The notes below the pieces were generated by a model, which was not told the origin of the DNA, did not search any database, and was given only the letters and a program-made list of their open reading frames with translations. A program made the position numbers and the translations under genes. Positions 1 through 10,610 of a stretch of 64,000 bases of DNA are shown in pieces. The stretch's first letter is position 1; every line of letters begins with the position of its first letter. The DNA lies in contig CAUJNA010003035.1 in NCBI GenBank assembly GCA_963377175.1, positions 582,955-646,954 on the forward strand. Direction: 5' to 3'. Source of the DNA: Effrenium voratum. Its lineage: Eukaryota > Sar > Dinophyceae > Suessiales > Symbiodiniaceae.

Positions 1-270
1 TTCGAAATAGGTTTAGCCTTTGAACCGCTCTTCTCTTGAAATTTCCTTTTGGAACACCGCCTAACAAGTTCAATTTCGGACCTTTCTTATGCTGAAAAAG
101 GGCCAGGATATTAATAACACAAATCGTGTTTCGAATTTCCTTGTAGAAGTCCCTTAATGGTTAGCCGTGTTTGACAAAGGACGGCACATACTCTGCAAGT
201 CAAGTTGCGGATGTGCTATATTGCCAAAATTCCAAACCCAAACCACGACACAGGGAGAGAGGTACTGGTG
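1..270. other. AT-rich flank, no gene seen
   Basis: No convincing coding frame, TIR or tandem repeat was seen here. It is the sequence just beyond the 3' end of the recombinase pseudogene, which is transcribed leftward. Confidence 0.4.
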
Positions 271-1240
271 TCAAGACACCCATGAATGCTTGAGAATGGC
301 CCTCAAAACATTCCCCAGATGCTGAGAATTGAACTTCCGAAGTGCCTCCGGCAGGCGAGATGCCGGCAACAGCAAACGTCCGGGCTTCTTGTAGCGTTCG
401 ACGCTCTGAGAAGATTTCCATCTACTACGCAACTGTGTTTTTGTGGCAAAGTGCGACGCTGCTGTAACGCATAATGCAAAGGCCCACCATGCCGCAGAAC
501 GTGCGGGCAGAGTCCCGGCTGGCAGCTTTGCTGTAGCAGAAAACGCTTGAAAATCTTGCTCAAACTGCTGTAGAGTCAAAGTGATGACTGGCTCGCCCTC
601 GTGCAACATAGACCGGCCAATGTGTTGCAAAATTGCATTGCAAGACGCTCGGCGCAAACTGTCAGCAAGAACAACATCGTCAGTCTCCCCAGCTTTCGTT
701 GTTTCCTCGAAATCTGAATTGCCGAAAAGAACTCCCCAGTAAGAGGACATGGTGGGCACAGGCGCCACCAAATCACGCCCCCGCAGCCTGAGAACCTCTG
801 ACGGACGCGCAAAAAGGTCGTACTGGAGAAGCGCAGCCGCTGCAGATTGCAACTTGTGGTGGCTGACGCAAAACTGTAAACAATTTGCGGGGGCACTCCA
901 ACTCGGGCGTGGCCAGGCTTAGCCGACCGCCACGCTGCAAGAGCGGCGCGCGCCAGCGCCAGAAGCTCCCGCTCTGGGCTCGTTGGGATCACGCGGAGAG
1001 CAATCCAGCCAAAAAGTGTGTAGGACCCACCGCTGTAAGAATCCCCATGTTCGAAAAGGAAGTCAAAATAGTGGGCCGTAGTTTTGTCAACAGCTCTTGG
1101 GTTTGTCAGCAACTGCTTCCGCGTCCGAGCCCACTGCGCAAACGCCTAATTGCGAGCATCATAAGTCAACAGCGTTTGTTTTGAAATCCTCTTGGCCCGC
1201 AATCTCCGCTCTGGTCGAATGGTGGCCAGGATGCGTTCCT
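271..1240 (-). pseudogene. Tyrosine recombinase, broken
   Basis: This is a decayed tyrosine recombinase (phage-integrase / DIRS / Crypton-like fold), an enzyme class that cuts and rejoins DNA through a tyrosine. Read on the minus strand, the N-terminal part begins near 1238 with an R/K-rich helix and reaches TLLTYDARN, where an in-frame TAG (1146-1148) interrupts it. It continues as FAQWARTRKQLLTNPRA and a helical core ending GVPPQIVYSFA. A one-base frameshift near 870 leads to LLQYDLFARPSEVLRLRG, which holds the box I Arg (codon 805-807). The HxxR motif (PHVLRHGG, His codon 501-503, Arg codon 492-494) lies in a third frame. The frame then returns to RWKSSQSVERYKK, with the Trp and the nucleophilic Tyr (codon 391-393). 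The catalytic residues are recognisable in the right order, but one stop and at least three frame changes make it inactive. No introner-type element interrupts it. Confidence 0.85.
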
Positions 1241-1490
1241 ACGCAGATTCGCGATGAAGCCAAAATGCTCTGTGGGCGCATGGTGGAAATCCTTGGAGCC
1301 ACAGCAAGACTCTGGATGGCATCTAGGTGAAGCGAGCAAGATAATTTGCCGACACCACCACGGTAAAAATGGCGCAAGAAAAAATGAGCCAGAGCCAGCT
1401 AGGTTGTTATTGTTATTTCTGTATACTTGTAGTACTGTTGCATGTTATAGCTTAACAACTGTTAATATGACTATTAATTCCAGCTGTTGA

Positions 1491-2155
1491 TGCTGATGAT
1501 TGATTTCCAAATTGAATTGATTTTCAAAAATCCTTCTCTTGGTTGAAACCACCACTAAACAGATTGGACAAAGGAGCTCTTTGAGGGCACTCGTTCGTGT
1601 TGACCCTAAGTTAATAAATCACAAATGAGGCACGTCCAGTTTATCAATCAGGGGTTCTGCTTGATCATAGGTTCCCAGTAAATGGATAATCTATGTTGAT
1701 GGTTTGTGTGTTTGTGTGTTTGTGTGACTGTTTGTGTGTGTGTGTGTTGCCTTGCTTGCAGCTTACAAGCTCGTCTGCTTCTTGTTGTGGCTACCCCTTC
1801 TCAGATTGTTTTTTTTTTTTTTTTTATTAAAGGGAAAAGCAAGGGAAACCCATGCTAAGAATAAGGAATCCCCTGTAAAAATAGCACCCACATCCCAAAA
1901 AAGCTCCGTCCTCATGTACAAAGCTTCATAGGAAGCAGGTCCCATGTTTTTCATCCATCCTCGGGGGCACCCAAATCGTTGGTTTCCTTGCTCCCCGTTT
2001 ACAGTCTCAGATAAATACAGCCGCCCTGGTACGGCGCGTCCTCCGGCTTTTTCCAAATGGACCATATTGGATTTGGTGGTTGGGGGACGGTTTCCCATGT
2101 ATCCTCCACAGGAACCAGGGGTTCAAATCCCAAAACCACCAACCTGACGGGTTAG
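1491..2155. other. Non-coding stretch with GT and poly-T tracts
   Basis: A degenerate GT-rich tract lies at about 1701-1746 and a run of about 19 T at 1809-1827. No frame here looks like a protein and no TIR element was recognised. Confidence 0.4.
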
Positions 2156-2157
2156 CT

Positions 2158-2270
2158 GATCATAGGGGTGTGGCTCAAAAATTGGGGTCAAATGGAACCC
2201 TGGTAAATGGACAAGTAGACTAGAACCTGCGTAACCCCAGCTGCTTAATTTTGAGCTACACCCATATGGT
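2158..2270. mobile_element. Family G TIR element, copy 1
   Basis: Ends are inverted copies: CATAGGGGTGTGGCTCAAAA on the left and the complement of CATATGGGTGTAGCTCAAAA on the right. The centre carries GGAACCCTGGTAAATGG and a CTAGAACCTGCG-like block, also found at 29.2, 34.3, 43.7 and 48.2 kb. It abuts a minus-strand coding island on its right. Length is about 110 bp, with no room for a transposase, so it is a non-autonomous element. Confidence 0.65.
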
Positions 2271-2372
2271 CGAAACCGCCTCAAAGCAGTGCTGGTCCGA
2301 CAGCTCCGCGTAGGCCGTGTCCACCAACAGCTCCACCAAGGATGGAGTGCTGCTGTCCGCGTCCTCGCAGTC
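2268..2372 (-). CDS. Exon island, unknown protein
   Basis: Read on the minus strand, this gives an acidic, natural-looking segment containing DCEDADSSTPSLVELLVD and ELSDQHCFEAVS. A possible 3' splice site, TTTGTTCGAG, precedes it at 2373, and the family G element follows directly. I do not recognise a domain. A short continuation (QLTRQ) lies beyond the element at about 2135-2155 in a frame that would be restored by near-exact removal of the element. Confidence 0.5.
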
Positions 2373-2846
2373 CTCGAACAAAACACATCTCAGAAATCCA
2401 GACTTCCTTCTCAGCCAGCTGGATTTTGGGGAAATAACAGCACGCCTTTTTCTGATAAAGGTGGATTTCCATGGGAAAATCACGGGCACCGCAAGTCTTT
2501 TTCTGAGATTCAAGGTGGAAACTTCCATGAAGAAACAACCAACAAACTACCCCTTCTCCGAAGCCGGATGGATTACAACGGGAAAATAACTGCCCCAGGT
2601 CTTTTTCTCTTAAAGAGAAAAAAACCCCAACATCGAGCGAGCGCTCTGCACGACCCCATGCAACCTTACTACCCACTCAACCCGCTTCGTACGTCAAATG
2701 ACGGTGACTCTCCGCTCTAGACCAGCCAATGTACAAATCCCGACTTGCAACCAGCCAAGTGGCTGCTGGTTTCAAGCGTCAAATCGCCGCAAGCCAAGCC
2801 TTGTGTGTTTCTGTGCTATGGCCGTGGCCATATCTACAAGAGGCCC

Positions 2847-3020
2847 CTAGGAAGGGGCTGACGAACCCACCAGGAGTGTCTTGCTCACCTGTCCAAGGAG
2901 CTTGCCAAGAACAAGGTCCACGCTGGGACGAAAAAAAAACGTCGGGACTCCAAGGAGGGAGTCAAAATCTGCAAGGCCTTCCTTTTGCACTTCTGTCTGC
3001 CTGAGGCTCCAAGGCCCTGC
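2847..3020 (-). CDS. Possible exon, unknown protein
   Basis: An open minus-strand frame of about 50 codons contains GLADFDSLLGVPTFFFRPS and LVLGKLLGQVSKTLLVG. It lies immediately left of the GGGCTGTT repeat. No domain is recognised and no splice borders were settled. Confidence 0.35.
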   Translation of the reverse strand, partial: AGPWSLRQTEVQKEGLADFDSLLGVPTFFFRPSVDLVLGKLLGQVSKTLLVGSSAPS

Positions 3021-3075
3021 CTTTTTGAGGTTTCCGGGTCTTTGGGTGGGGTGAAGTGGGGGGTGGAGATTCACT

Positions 3076-3222
3076 GGGCTGTTGGGCTCTGGGACTGTTG
3101 GGCTGCTAGGCTTTTGGGCTGTTGGGCTGTTGGCTTGTTAGGCTGTGGGCTCTGGGCTGTGTTGGGCTGCTGGGCTGGCTGTTGGGTTGTTGGGCTGGTT
3201 GGGCTGGTTGGGCTGGTGCGCC
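3076..3222. repeat. Degenerate GGGCTGTT tandem repeat
   Basis: About 18 imperfect 7-9 bp units based on GGGCTGTT, with GGGCTGGTT and GGGCTCT variants. Read on the minus strand it gives a low-complexity QPNSPT-like peptide, which I do not treat as coding. Confidence 0.8.
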
Positions 3223-3436
3223 TGCGAAAAGGCCGCCCATATGATCCTCTGTCCGCTCAATTCCCCCAGACCGCCATGGGATAAGAATCTTGTGTCCAGT
3301 CGACTTTGAAGGGAAAGCCCAAAAGGTCGCCGGGCGTTCAGTCTCCTTTGGGTTGCCTTTGAATCCCCAAAAATGCGTTGGGTTTTGACACATACCCATA
3401 TGGGGAGCTTCCAATTATGGGGAGTCCCAACAAACC

Positions 3437-3690
3437 TCAAATGAATCTAATTTCGGGAGATTCAATCAAACCACTGTGGCTCATGCCTGCCTTGGTCAAA
3501 CGCCTCCTTTCGTGAACGCCTGAGCACGCCAAGGAAGAGCACGCCAAGGAAGCGTCATGACGCGTCTCAAGCACGGCGTAGCACGAGGCAACACACCATG
3601 CATACCACAAAAAAATGTAACTGTCTGTCGAACTCCGCCGTTCGACTCTCCCAAATCGAAACCAGGGGGGGTCCCTTTTCGAGTTGCAAC
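3437..3690 (-). CDS. Possible exon with a 15-bp duplication
   Basis: An open minus-strand frame of about 85 codons contains FRFGRVERRSSTDSYIF and ERRRLTKAGMSHSGLIE. A direct 15-bp duplication (GCACGCCAAGGAAGA type) at about 3523-3553 repeats five residues (SLACS). It is unrecognised. Other frames are also open, so confidence is low. Confidence 0.3.
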
Positions 3691-4024
3691 TCCTACGTCG
3701 AAATTGGCACGTCGAAATTTGTTCACGTCTCAAGCCCAGGAACTCAGGGAAAGCCGTGTGCTCAAAAACCGGACCTCAGGAACTTCGGGAAGGCGCGGCG
3801 TGTGCCAAGTGGGCGTCAAGAAACAAAAGATAGGGGGCCTGGAAGAGTTTTTTTGTTTTTTTTAGAAACATAGATCCTGTTTGGAAGCATGTGTTTTAAG
3901 GAAAACAACTCCCCTTTTACATCCCTTTCAAAGGACAAGGGCAAGAAGGCGCTTCTCAGAGCCCAGATCTGGGTTGCTCCAAGCCCCCCAACGAGCAAAG
4001 GGGCGATCACCTTTTTGTTGCCAT

Positions 4025-4145
4025 CCGGTCAAAGGCAAGCCCAGCACCCTCTTTCCAATGATGGACGCGGACAAGGGGCGTTCCCAAATAGAAGGTCTTC
4101 CAAAACCTCCCAATTATCAGCTTCCACGATTGGAAGAAGGGTGGA
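4025..4145. mobile_element. Family L TIR element, copy 1
   Basis: Left end CCCTCTTTCCAATGATGG is the inverted counterpart of the right end CACGATTGGAAGAAGGG. The central GGTCTTCCAAAACCTCCC block is shared, in reverse, with copies at 25.13 and 47.4 kb (GGAAGACTACC). Non-autonomous and about 120 bp long. Confidence 0.55.
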
Positions 4146-4227
4146 ACCTGAGAGGGACCCGGTCCCTTAAAAAGGAACAAACCAGGCCCTCCTTTGAGAT
4201 TCCAGGTTGGTGGGAGAGTGATTCTAG

Positions 4228-4362
4228 GGGTACCTTCCATGTCCATTCTTTCCAGAGAGCCTTCTTTCTAGAAAACCTCCAGAATCGCAGGGAAAAAACG
4301 GCGATCGGTAAAAAAAACACAAAACAAAAACAAAACAAAAAAACGAGCATGGTTGAGGAAAC
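4228..4362. mobile_element. Family H element, copy 1
   Basis: Shares TTCTAGGGGTACCTTCC, CATTCTTTCCAG, TTCTAGAAAACCTCC and a terminal ATGGTTGA block with the copies at 36.08 and 62.02 kb. An A/C-rich insertion (AAAACAAAAACAAAAC) sits near its right end. Too short to code for a transposase. Confidence 0.55.
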
Positions 4363-5050
4363 AAAATGTGGAATATCAAGCCCTAGGGTAGTTTGTTCTA
4401 TCGAAGGCAAGAGGAAGGCCATCTCTCTCCGGATGTCCTGGACCAGCTCCCACGCGGTTCTGCTCAGCACCGGCTTGAGTCTCTCCTCCTGTCACAGATG
4501 ACCACCGCAGATGACCACCGTATTTCCTTTTGGCTTCCTTTAAAACGAAGCAAAAAGGGTTCCCAAAAAATACACTCAAAAATAGGGGGCCCACAAAGCG
4601 GTGCGTCTTCCTTGGATTTCTCTTGGGTGTCTCAAATACAGTGGTTTCCTTTGCAGTCCATTTAAAGCTACACCACCAACAAGGGGGAACCTGAGCTAAA
4701 AGACACGCCCACATTTCCAACCTTACTGTAAGGCATGATTTGAAACAACCCAGTAAGTACGGTCTCTATTATGTTCCCAGAACTGTTCCTGGATTAACCA
4801 GTTAAAGTCATGACTCCAGTAAAAAAACAGGCTCATTCTGCACCTATTTCCCTTGGTACTCCGGCCGTAAAAGCCTCTGCTCCGCAAGTCCCATGAGTAG
4901 GATTTACCCCTACACCTAACGTGGGCCACCGTTTGAAGGGTTCTCAATACTAGTTTTGAGAGGCTTCACTTTTTAAGTCATGATTTGGAGGGTAGTTTTG
5001 AGAAGTACTCAGCTCTAAACCGATCTCTTACCCTGTTTCCATTTCTTAGT
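4363..5050. other. No supported gene
   Basis: Several weak open frames on both strands, none with convincing borders. I see no tandem repeat and no clear TIR element before the family F copy at 5055. Confidence 0.35.
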
Positions 5051-5054
5051 GCGT

Positions 5055-5157
5055 TTGGGTCTGTCTTCTTTTGAGGGTACCCCGTTTTTGTGGTGATTAA
5101 CGGGAAACCAAAAGGAAACCTGCCATTTTTGGAAAGTCCCCAAAAAAGACAGACCCA
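5055..5157. mobile_element. Family F TIR element
   Basis: Ends GGGTCTGTCTTCTTTTGAGG and the complement of GGGTCTGTCTTTTTTGGGG form a good TIR. The interior has the family's GGGTACCCC and GGGAAACCAAAAGGAAACC blocks. Related copies or fragments lie near 8.28, 17.33, 24.42, 33.44, 47.30, 48.89, 56.15, 56.29 and 58.72 kb. Confidence 0.65.
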
Positions 5158-5436
5158 TTGCCGCCAAAGTCCCAAAAGGTGATCACTTCTTGTTTCCAGG
5201 TCCTTTGGGCAGAGAGCAGCATACTTCGCCCAGGCCAAAATTCCCATTGGAACAAGCCCCAAACTTGTGGTGTCCCTCTAGTTTCTCTTTGAACAAATCC
5301 AAAAAGGGGTTCCCTATACGACACCCCCCCATGAGCATCCCTGTTTTTTGGGCTCTTGAGCCTCCATTCACTTCATTCCTAAGGCTGGAACCAACGAGGC
5401 AACGTGCAAATGCAGAAAAATCCTCACGTGTGGGGA

Positions 5437-5720
5437 TAGGAGTCTTGTTTGATGGAAAGAACGTCACGAAATTGTTGAACAATTGAAAAAAAAAACATGG
5501 TCTTCAAGCCTCCATTTGCGTTTAGAGCCCCCTAGGAAAAATAAACATATGTCCAGTAGTGATAGATTCCTTTAAAACCAACAGGGGAAAATACAAAATA
5601 GTCTTAACCAAATGGAAGCAAGGTATACGCAGGCAACGTGTCAAAAGCCCTCGCTTTTGCGTGAGCGAGCCCACGTTCTATTGGTGAGTTGGGCAGTACG
5701 CCCCATCCCGGAAATGGAAG
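5437..5720 (-). CDS. Two exons joined across a family A element
   Basis: Minus-strand coding on both sides of an element at 5509-5618. The upstream part (5720 down to 5619) reads LPFPGWGVLPNSPIERGL through FDTLPAYTL. Removing the element plus one CAAG duplication joins it in phase to KTMFFFSIVQQFRDVL. The join contains a run of ten T just after the junction; one base more or fewer would move the reading to another natural frame (NNFVTFFPSNKTPIPTRED), so the downstream frame is uncertain. The protein is not recognised. Confidence 0.5.
5509..5618. mobile_element. Family A introner-like element, copy 1
   Basis: TIR CCTCCATTTG ... CAAATGGAAG flanked by a perfect 4-bp duplication CAAG (5505-5508 and 5619-5622). 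The interior carries the family core GTCCAGTAGTGATAGATTCC followed by TTTAAAACCAAC. At 110 bp it has no coding capacity. It interrupts a minus-strand reading frame that is continuous once the element is removed. Confidence 0.8.
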
Positions 5721-5722
5721 CT

Positions 5723-6960
5723 GAACCATTCGGGGTTGAGTAATTAAAACTCATAACCAGCGCTGGGAAACAACAGGGTTTGAGATCCGGTCGATTACTT
5801 TCGGTGAACACTGACAACAGAGCCCTTTTGACAGGATTCCTGGTTATATCAAGAGGACAATTGGGACAATTGGGACAACTGGGCGGTTTTAACCCCTGGA
5901 TGTGGTTGATCTTTGGGGTCCGTCCGCCCTTCTCGCCCTCCCCAAACCAGTAACCGATCCAGATTTGTCAAAATGGCGGGATCCCCCATCCTAATCAGTG
6001 CGTCATGGTTGCCACGGAAGGGAACGCCTCCAGCTGCCATCGAGAAAGCTTGCTTTGGTGGCTTCGTCATAGAGAAGACACCTGGATAGATGGATTGATT
6101 GGAATGATTGTGGATGAAGTTGTGGTTGTTGTGCCTGTGTCCGCGTGCTCGAGAGCCGATCTTCTCGTGGATGTCACCAAGTATCCTCCAAAGGACCAGG
6201 TGAAGCTCAAACATGGCTCATCTGCTCAGAATACTCTTGGGGTTTAAGGCAATGCCTACCATTCTCTGTTCCTCTCCGCATATAAATCAGAAAGGCTTGC
6301 TAGTGCTCGGTAGGGAATGATCTGTTTTGTTCATGAACGAACCGTTTGGGACTCCCAAGGAAACCATCTCGGGGATGAGTTTGCTCCAATCATTCCATTT
6401 CTCCTTCTCTTCCCATCGCACGTTGAGCCTCCATCGTCCAGTGCTCTTTCCCCAGACCCAAAGGCCTTACCTTCTGGTCCATGGAACCCAGGATGGAACC
6501 CGGGAAGCAAAAGCGGTGGATCTGCAATCCGCTGAATTAAACCTCGAAAGGGGATCCTTCTGCACCAGGGAGGAAAAACCTCACGTCTGTCCAAGCAGGA
6601 TTACCGGATTAAAACAAGCACAAATGGCGCCAAGTCTCTTCAAATGACGGCTCTCCAACTTCGTGTGTCCAACAAAAAACTCCACCCTGCCCCGCTCCTT
6701 TTCGGTTCAGAATCCAGTTTGGCCACCCAAAAAATAGAAACTCAGTTTAGACAGCGGCCTTAGAATCATGCGGTACCACTTTCATAGACAAACGTAGACT
6801 AGCACCCTGGAAAAAAAAAGCCCAATGTTTGCCACTAAAGCGGTGTTCAGGGAGAAAAACAGCGCATTTGTGTGACTCCGTTCCATATTTCAACCCCATC
6901 TAAACAGAAACGGAGGCGACCCCCAATCTCTCTCTCTCTCTCTCCCTCTCCCTCACCTCG
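5723..6960. other. No supported gene
   Basis: Contains short GACAATTGG repeats near 5855-5880 and several open frames with mixed character (for example 6327-6647), but no paired splice borders, TIR or recognisable domain. A CT-rich tract lies at about 6930-6957. Confidence 0.35.
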
Positions 6961-6970
6961 CTTGTTTTTC

Positions 6971-7085
6971 TGCCATTTGCTTAGGCCCCCTGGGAAAAAT
7001 CAAAAAATATGTCCAGTAGTGAAATCGACTCCCTTAAAACCAGCACGGGAAAATAGAAACATCTGCCTTTTCAGCAAAAGCTGGA
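6971..7085. mobile_element. Family A element, copy 2 (diverged)
   Basis: Begins CTGCCATTTGCTTAGG and contains the core GTCCAGTAGTGAAATCGACT and AAACCAGC. The right end is worn (CAGCAAAAGCTGG). No clean duplication was seen at the borders. Confidence 0.6.
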
Positions 7086-7163
7086 GTTGTAGTTTTTGCT
7101 TTTTGATTTGTTTTTTGTTTTTCTTCTCCGGGGGGGGGGGGACTTTCTCGGGGGAGGGGCGAC

Positions 7164-7324
7164 CTCTTGGCACCCCCTTCCCATCGCTGGGCGCCCGGGC
7201 GGCTTCCATGAACCAAACGCGGCTCCCGCAGGCGCAGGCGAAGGAGCGGAGGCTCTTCTCCAGGAACCTGATCGCTCGCTCCGGTCCGCCCGAATTGCCC
7301 CGTCCGAACTTCCCGGTCCGTTGG
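7164..7324 (-). CDS. Exon island, unknown protein
   Basis: A GC-rich minus-strand island bordered by a good 3' splice site (CATTTCACAG before 7324) and a GT donor (CCAAGAG|GTCGCC at 7163/7164). The frame gives PERAIRFLEKSLRSFACACG and VWFMEAARAPSDGKG. Length is 161 nt. The family A copy 2 lies in the following intron, with a poly-G tract at 7130-7141. Domain not recognised. Confidence 0.55.
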
Positions 7325-8280
7325 CTGTGAAATGGGACTGGCTCAAAATTCAACCCAACAAAACTCGGGGACTGGGGCAAAAATAAACGAAAAAAGAACC
7401 GCTAAGGGTTGATTCCTTGTCCATTCTTCCCAACCATCGTTCTGGTCGAAAACCGGCCGTTTGCACGGATTTCCGGAGGTTTGCCAGAAGAAGGGTCCCT
7501 GGAAAAAAAAATGGGGAAGGTAGCACTAGAAAAACCGCAGTTTTTTTTCATTTGCTAGGGCAACCCGTTCATAAAACCTTAGCCCTTTCCATTTTACCAG
7601 GGCAACCCATTTAGGGTTGAAAAAATCCTGCTGACGAAACCCTCTGCAAAAGCACGCTCGGTTATACGGTTCGTTGATCCCCGCATAAAAACCCTCTAGT
7701 TGAAACGCGGAATATGTCATATGATGTAATCACCTAATCAGTAATCTCTATCACTCTGAAAGTCGAATGGCAGATATCTAACACTCTGAAAGTTGATCCC
7801 CTCATAAAACCCTTTTGAAACATCCAAAACTGTCAAACAATCCCTCTAATCTCGAATGGCTGGCAACGCCAAGCTCTGCGAAACCTCGTTCCGTTTCATG
7901 CCAACTTGGAACACTGCCCTCGTTCAGATTGCTGTGATTTGGAATGGCGCTTGGATTGGTGGCCTTGGGATTTGAACCCCTTGTCCCTGTTGAGGGTGCA
8001 ACCCTGTCACACCCAAAGCACCAATCCATACTGCCAAGCAGAGGGAAGATGATATTTAGCAAACCACTTACCCTCCCATCCACTAAAATAGAACCTCACA
8101 GAAAGTGCTGGATGACCAACTTCTCTTAAAACGGGCCATTTCCCTGGTGTTGGCTCCATGGCAACGCGGGCAAGAGGGTAATTAACATCCACGATCCACG
8201 CATCCAGCCTGTATTTGCATAAGTCCAGGGAAGAACAAAAAAAAAAAACGCATTATGTCCACCCACCAAATACAACCAAA
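7325..8280. other. Probable intronic stretch
   Basis: No strong exon or TIR element recognised. A short local repeat is seen: ATC(T)AACACTCTGAAAGT(C/T)GA near 7750 and 7780. Weak open frames occur on both strands. Confidence 0.3.
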
Positions 8281-8282
8281 TG

Positions 8283-8372
8283 GGGTCTGTCTTTTCTTAA
8301 GAGTACCCTTTTCTTAAGGGACACCAAGAGGGAAACCACAATTCGGGGGTCCACGAAAACAGACACGCCCAA
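8283..8372. mobile_element. Family F element, copy 2
   Basis: Left end GGGTCTGTCTTTTCTTAAGA and the complement of GGGCGTGTCTGTTTTC on the right. It directly follows (in minus orientation) the exon at 8367-8483, so the element border supplies or replaces the donor side of the intron. Confidence 0.6.
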
Positions 8373-8483
8373 ATGGACTCCGGCCCCCGGGATTCTTTCT
8401 CCTGAGGCCTCCCGCTTCTGTGCCAAAGCGCGCCAGGCGCTGTGGTTGCCCTCCACGGCAGCCGAGAGGCCTCGATCAAAGCG
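8367..8483 (-). CDS. Exon island, unknown protein
   Basis: Minus-strand segment after a pyrimidine-rich 3' splice site (CTTCCCCCAACCCCAG). It reads RFDRGLSAAVEGNHSAWRAL then AQKREASGERIPGAG. It ends in the terminus of a family F element, where either a GT or a GC donor is possible (GG|GCGTGTC or GGGC|GTGTC). 117 nt. Not recognised. Confidence 0.6.
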
Positions 8484-8604
8484 CTGGGGTTGGGGGAAGC
8501 GGGACGTACACAGCCAATGGTCACGGAAAACAGGACAGAAAGGATACATGCTGGGTTCCCACCGTAGCTTTTCTTGGGGCCAGTGAGATAGAATTAGCAC
8601 TACT

Positions 8605-8690
8605 TGGGTGCTCGGCCAAGTCAAGTGGTTAGCCACCTGAGTTATAACAGGTGGCTAACCACTTACTAACTTGTCCGAACACCCAAGTAG
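8605..8690. repeat. Foldback (family J), near-perfect palindrome
   Basis: ACTTGGGTGCTCGGCCAAGT and AAGTGGTTAGCCACCTG on the left are mirrored by CAGGTGGCTAACCACTT and ACACCCAAGTAG on the right, with about 8 nt of loop. The whole unit can form a long hairpin. A second copy with a longer loop is at 27433-27560, and a worn relative lies near 8925-9010. Confidence 0.75.
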
Positions 8691-10380
8691 AACCACTGGG
8701 CGAAAAACAGGACAGAAAGGGTATGTGCTGCGTTTCCCACTGAGGCTAGCTTTTCTTGGGGGTTGTGGAACTCAGTGGGACACATGTTCCATCTTACAAC
8801 TCAGATACCAGAGACATAAGTCCCCAGGCGGGCTCTAAGCAGGTGTCATTCTATTTTGCCCTTTGTTTGATCTGCTTTGGATTTAAAGGAACATGACTCT
8901 TGGGCCAAAAAGGAAGGTGCCCGCCCACTTCGCAAGTGGTCAGCGACCTGGGCTAAACCCCACTTACACAAAGGCTAACTCCGCCTGGGGCACAGTGGGC
9001 CGACCACCCCAGTAGCAGGGCCCCTCTACTTCCCCTTCGAGCAACTCCAGACTAGAAAAACTCAACTGGGACCGAAAAAGGCCTGATGTCTAGCAGCAAA
9101 ACGGAAAGCACATGCCTACCAACTAGTCCGTGGCTCTGCAAGAATCCAGTACCCCATGTTTTGTGTTTGTTGGACCACCTTAAAATTCAGGCGTTCGAAG
9201 ATTTCCGATAAACAAACACAGGAAACGACGGAACGAGTCCGAAAAAGAACACATCGCCCTCAGATATGGTCGGCCTCCTTGTGTCTTGTAAAGCAGAGAG
9301 GGAGGAAAGGTGAGGAACTATATGGCAACCTCCTGCAGGGTATGTGCAAAAATCCATATCGTGTCCATGGCACAGAAATCCACTTGGTGTTGAAGGTACG
9401 AACGTGTGTAAAAGAAGGTTGAGAGTGTCCTGTCCCGAATCCCAAATTGACCATAGATGGGATATGCTGACCGAGGGAGTGATTAATTGAAACAATCTGG
9501 TTCCGCTTCCCTCGTTTGTGTTTCCTTTCCCAGCTCCGTTTGCTTAAGGTGGGTTTAGGGATGGTTTACAGGGAGGGGGGTTGGCTGAGTGTTCGTTTAG
9601 GTGGGGGAGCAAGGGCTTGTTTAGGGATGGTGTTGGGCTTGTCAGATGCGAAGCTAAGACCTCTAGCGGCCATGGGATAAAAAGGGCACCCTTTTGGATC
9701 TGCACTGGTTGACTCTAAGTGTTTGAATTTCAATTGACCCTCCAAAAAGTTGGAAGGGCACCACGGGTTTTTGTGGCAACTGGACCGATCCGAGACCCAA
9801 AAAAGGTGTGGTTTGCAAGAACCAGCCGGGGCTGGGCGGTTCCGGCCGTTGGTGAAGTACTTCAGCACGCGCTTGTTGAGCTCCCCCACAGACCACTTCT
9901 CCTGAGAACATCCAGGTCAGGAGTCCTGTGGTTCGTTGATGCAAAAAGCTGACCTTTGGAGGGAAATGACATGATGGGGCACCCCGGATTCATCGCTGTG
10001 AATCAGGCAGGGTGCTCCCTTCTAGTGGGGATTCATCACTTTTGGAGGGCGGGTCCGAAATGTGGTTTTGTCTCATGGTACCGTTGGTTTCCCGTTGGTT
10101 TCCTTTTAGAACCAATCACAAGTCGGTGTCTTCCCAGAGCTTCTCCAGAGTCCGACTGTCCTAAAAGCTTGACCAGACCCTCCGAGCCGGAAAAGTGTCA
10201 TTTCGTTGAAGGTGGTTTGATGGAAAACGAAAAAGGCCGGTGAAAAAGTTACCCTTCCCACTAGCGGAAGGCACCTGTGAGGGGATACCTGGACTCTTCA
10301 CAAAGTTCCTGGTTACGTGGAAGATAGGGACCGGTCCTTGTGCCATGGGCATGGCAGTGTGCCAATTGGTGACCCCATAT
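8691..10380. other. No supported gene
   Basis: Contains the worn J-like foldback near 8925-9010. An open minus frame at 9187-9495 and plus frames in the same place are equally plausible and lack borders. A small repeat (GGGTTTAGGGATGGT / TTTAGGGATGGTG) occurs at 9550-9630. Confidence 0.3.
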
Positions 10381-10477
10381 TAATCAACTCCAATTCATTA
10401 AATGTGGGTGTTCCCCTCCAAAAGTGGTCTGATTCCCCACTAAGCCCAGGAAGAAGCAACCCCATATTTTCAACAAC

Positions 10478-10610
10478 CAGGGTTTGTTCATTGGGATCAA
10501 CATTCGCCTGGCCATGGCGACCGCAGCCCAACACCCTTCCCCTCGCCGCGACAAAGCGGGTGGCCGTCTCCTGGGGCCCGGCAAAGTCCTGCATCACCTC
10601 CGGCACCTGG
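10478..10610 (-). CDS. Exon island, unknown protein
   Basis: Clear borders: 3' splice site TTTTCATTTGCAG before 10610 and GT donor (ACCCTG|GTTGTTG) at 10477. The frame gives QVPEVMQDFAGPQETATRFV and RGRVLGCGRHGQANVDPNEQ. The VLGCGRHGQ stretch is faintly like an RCC1-type blade, but one short match is not enough to name it. 133 nt. Confidence 0.65.

Noticed and set aside
10500..10610. RCC1-type repeat protein
   Set aside because: A single GRVLGCGRHGQ-like stretch is too short to claim the family.
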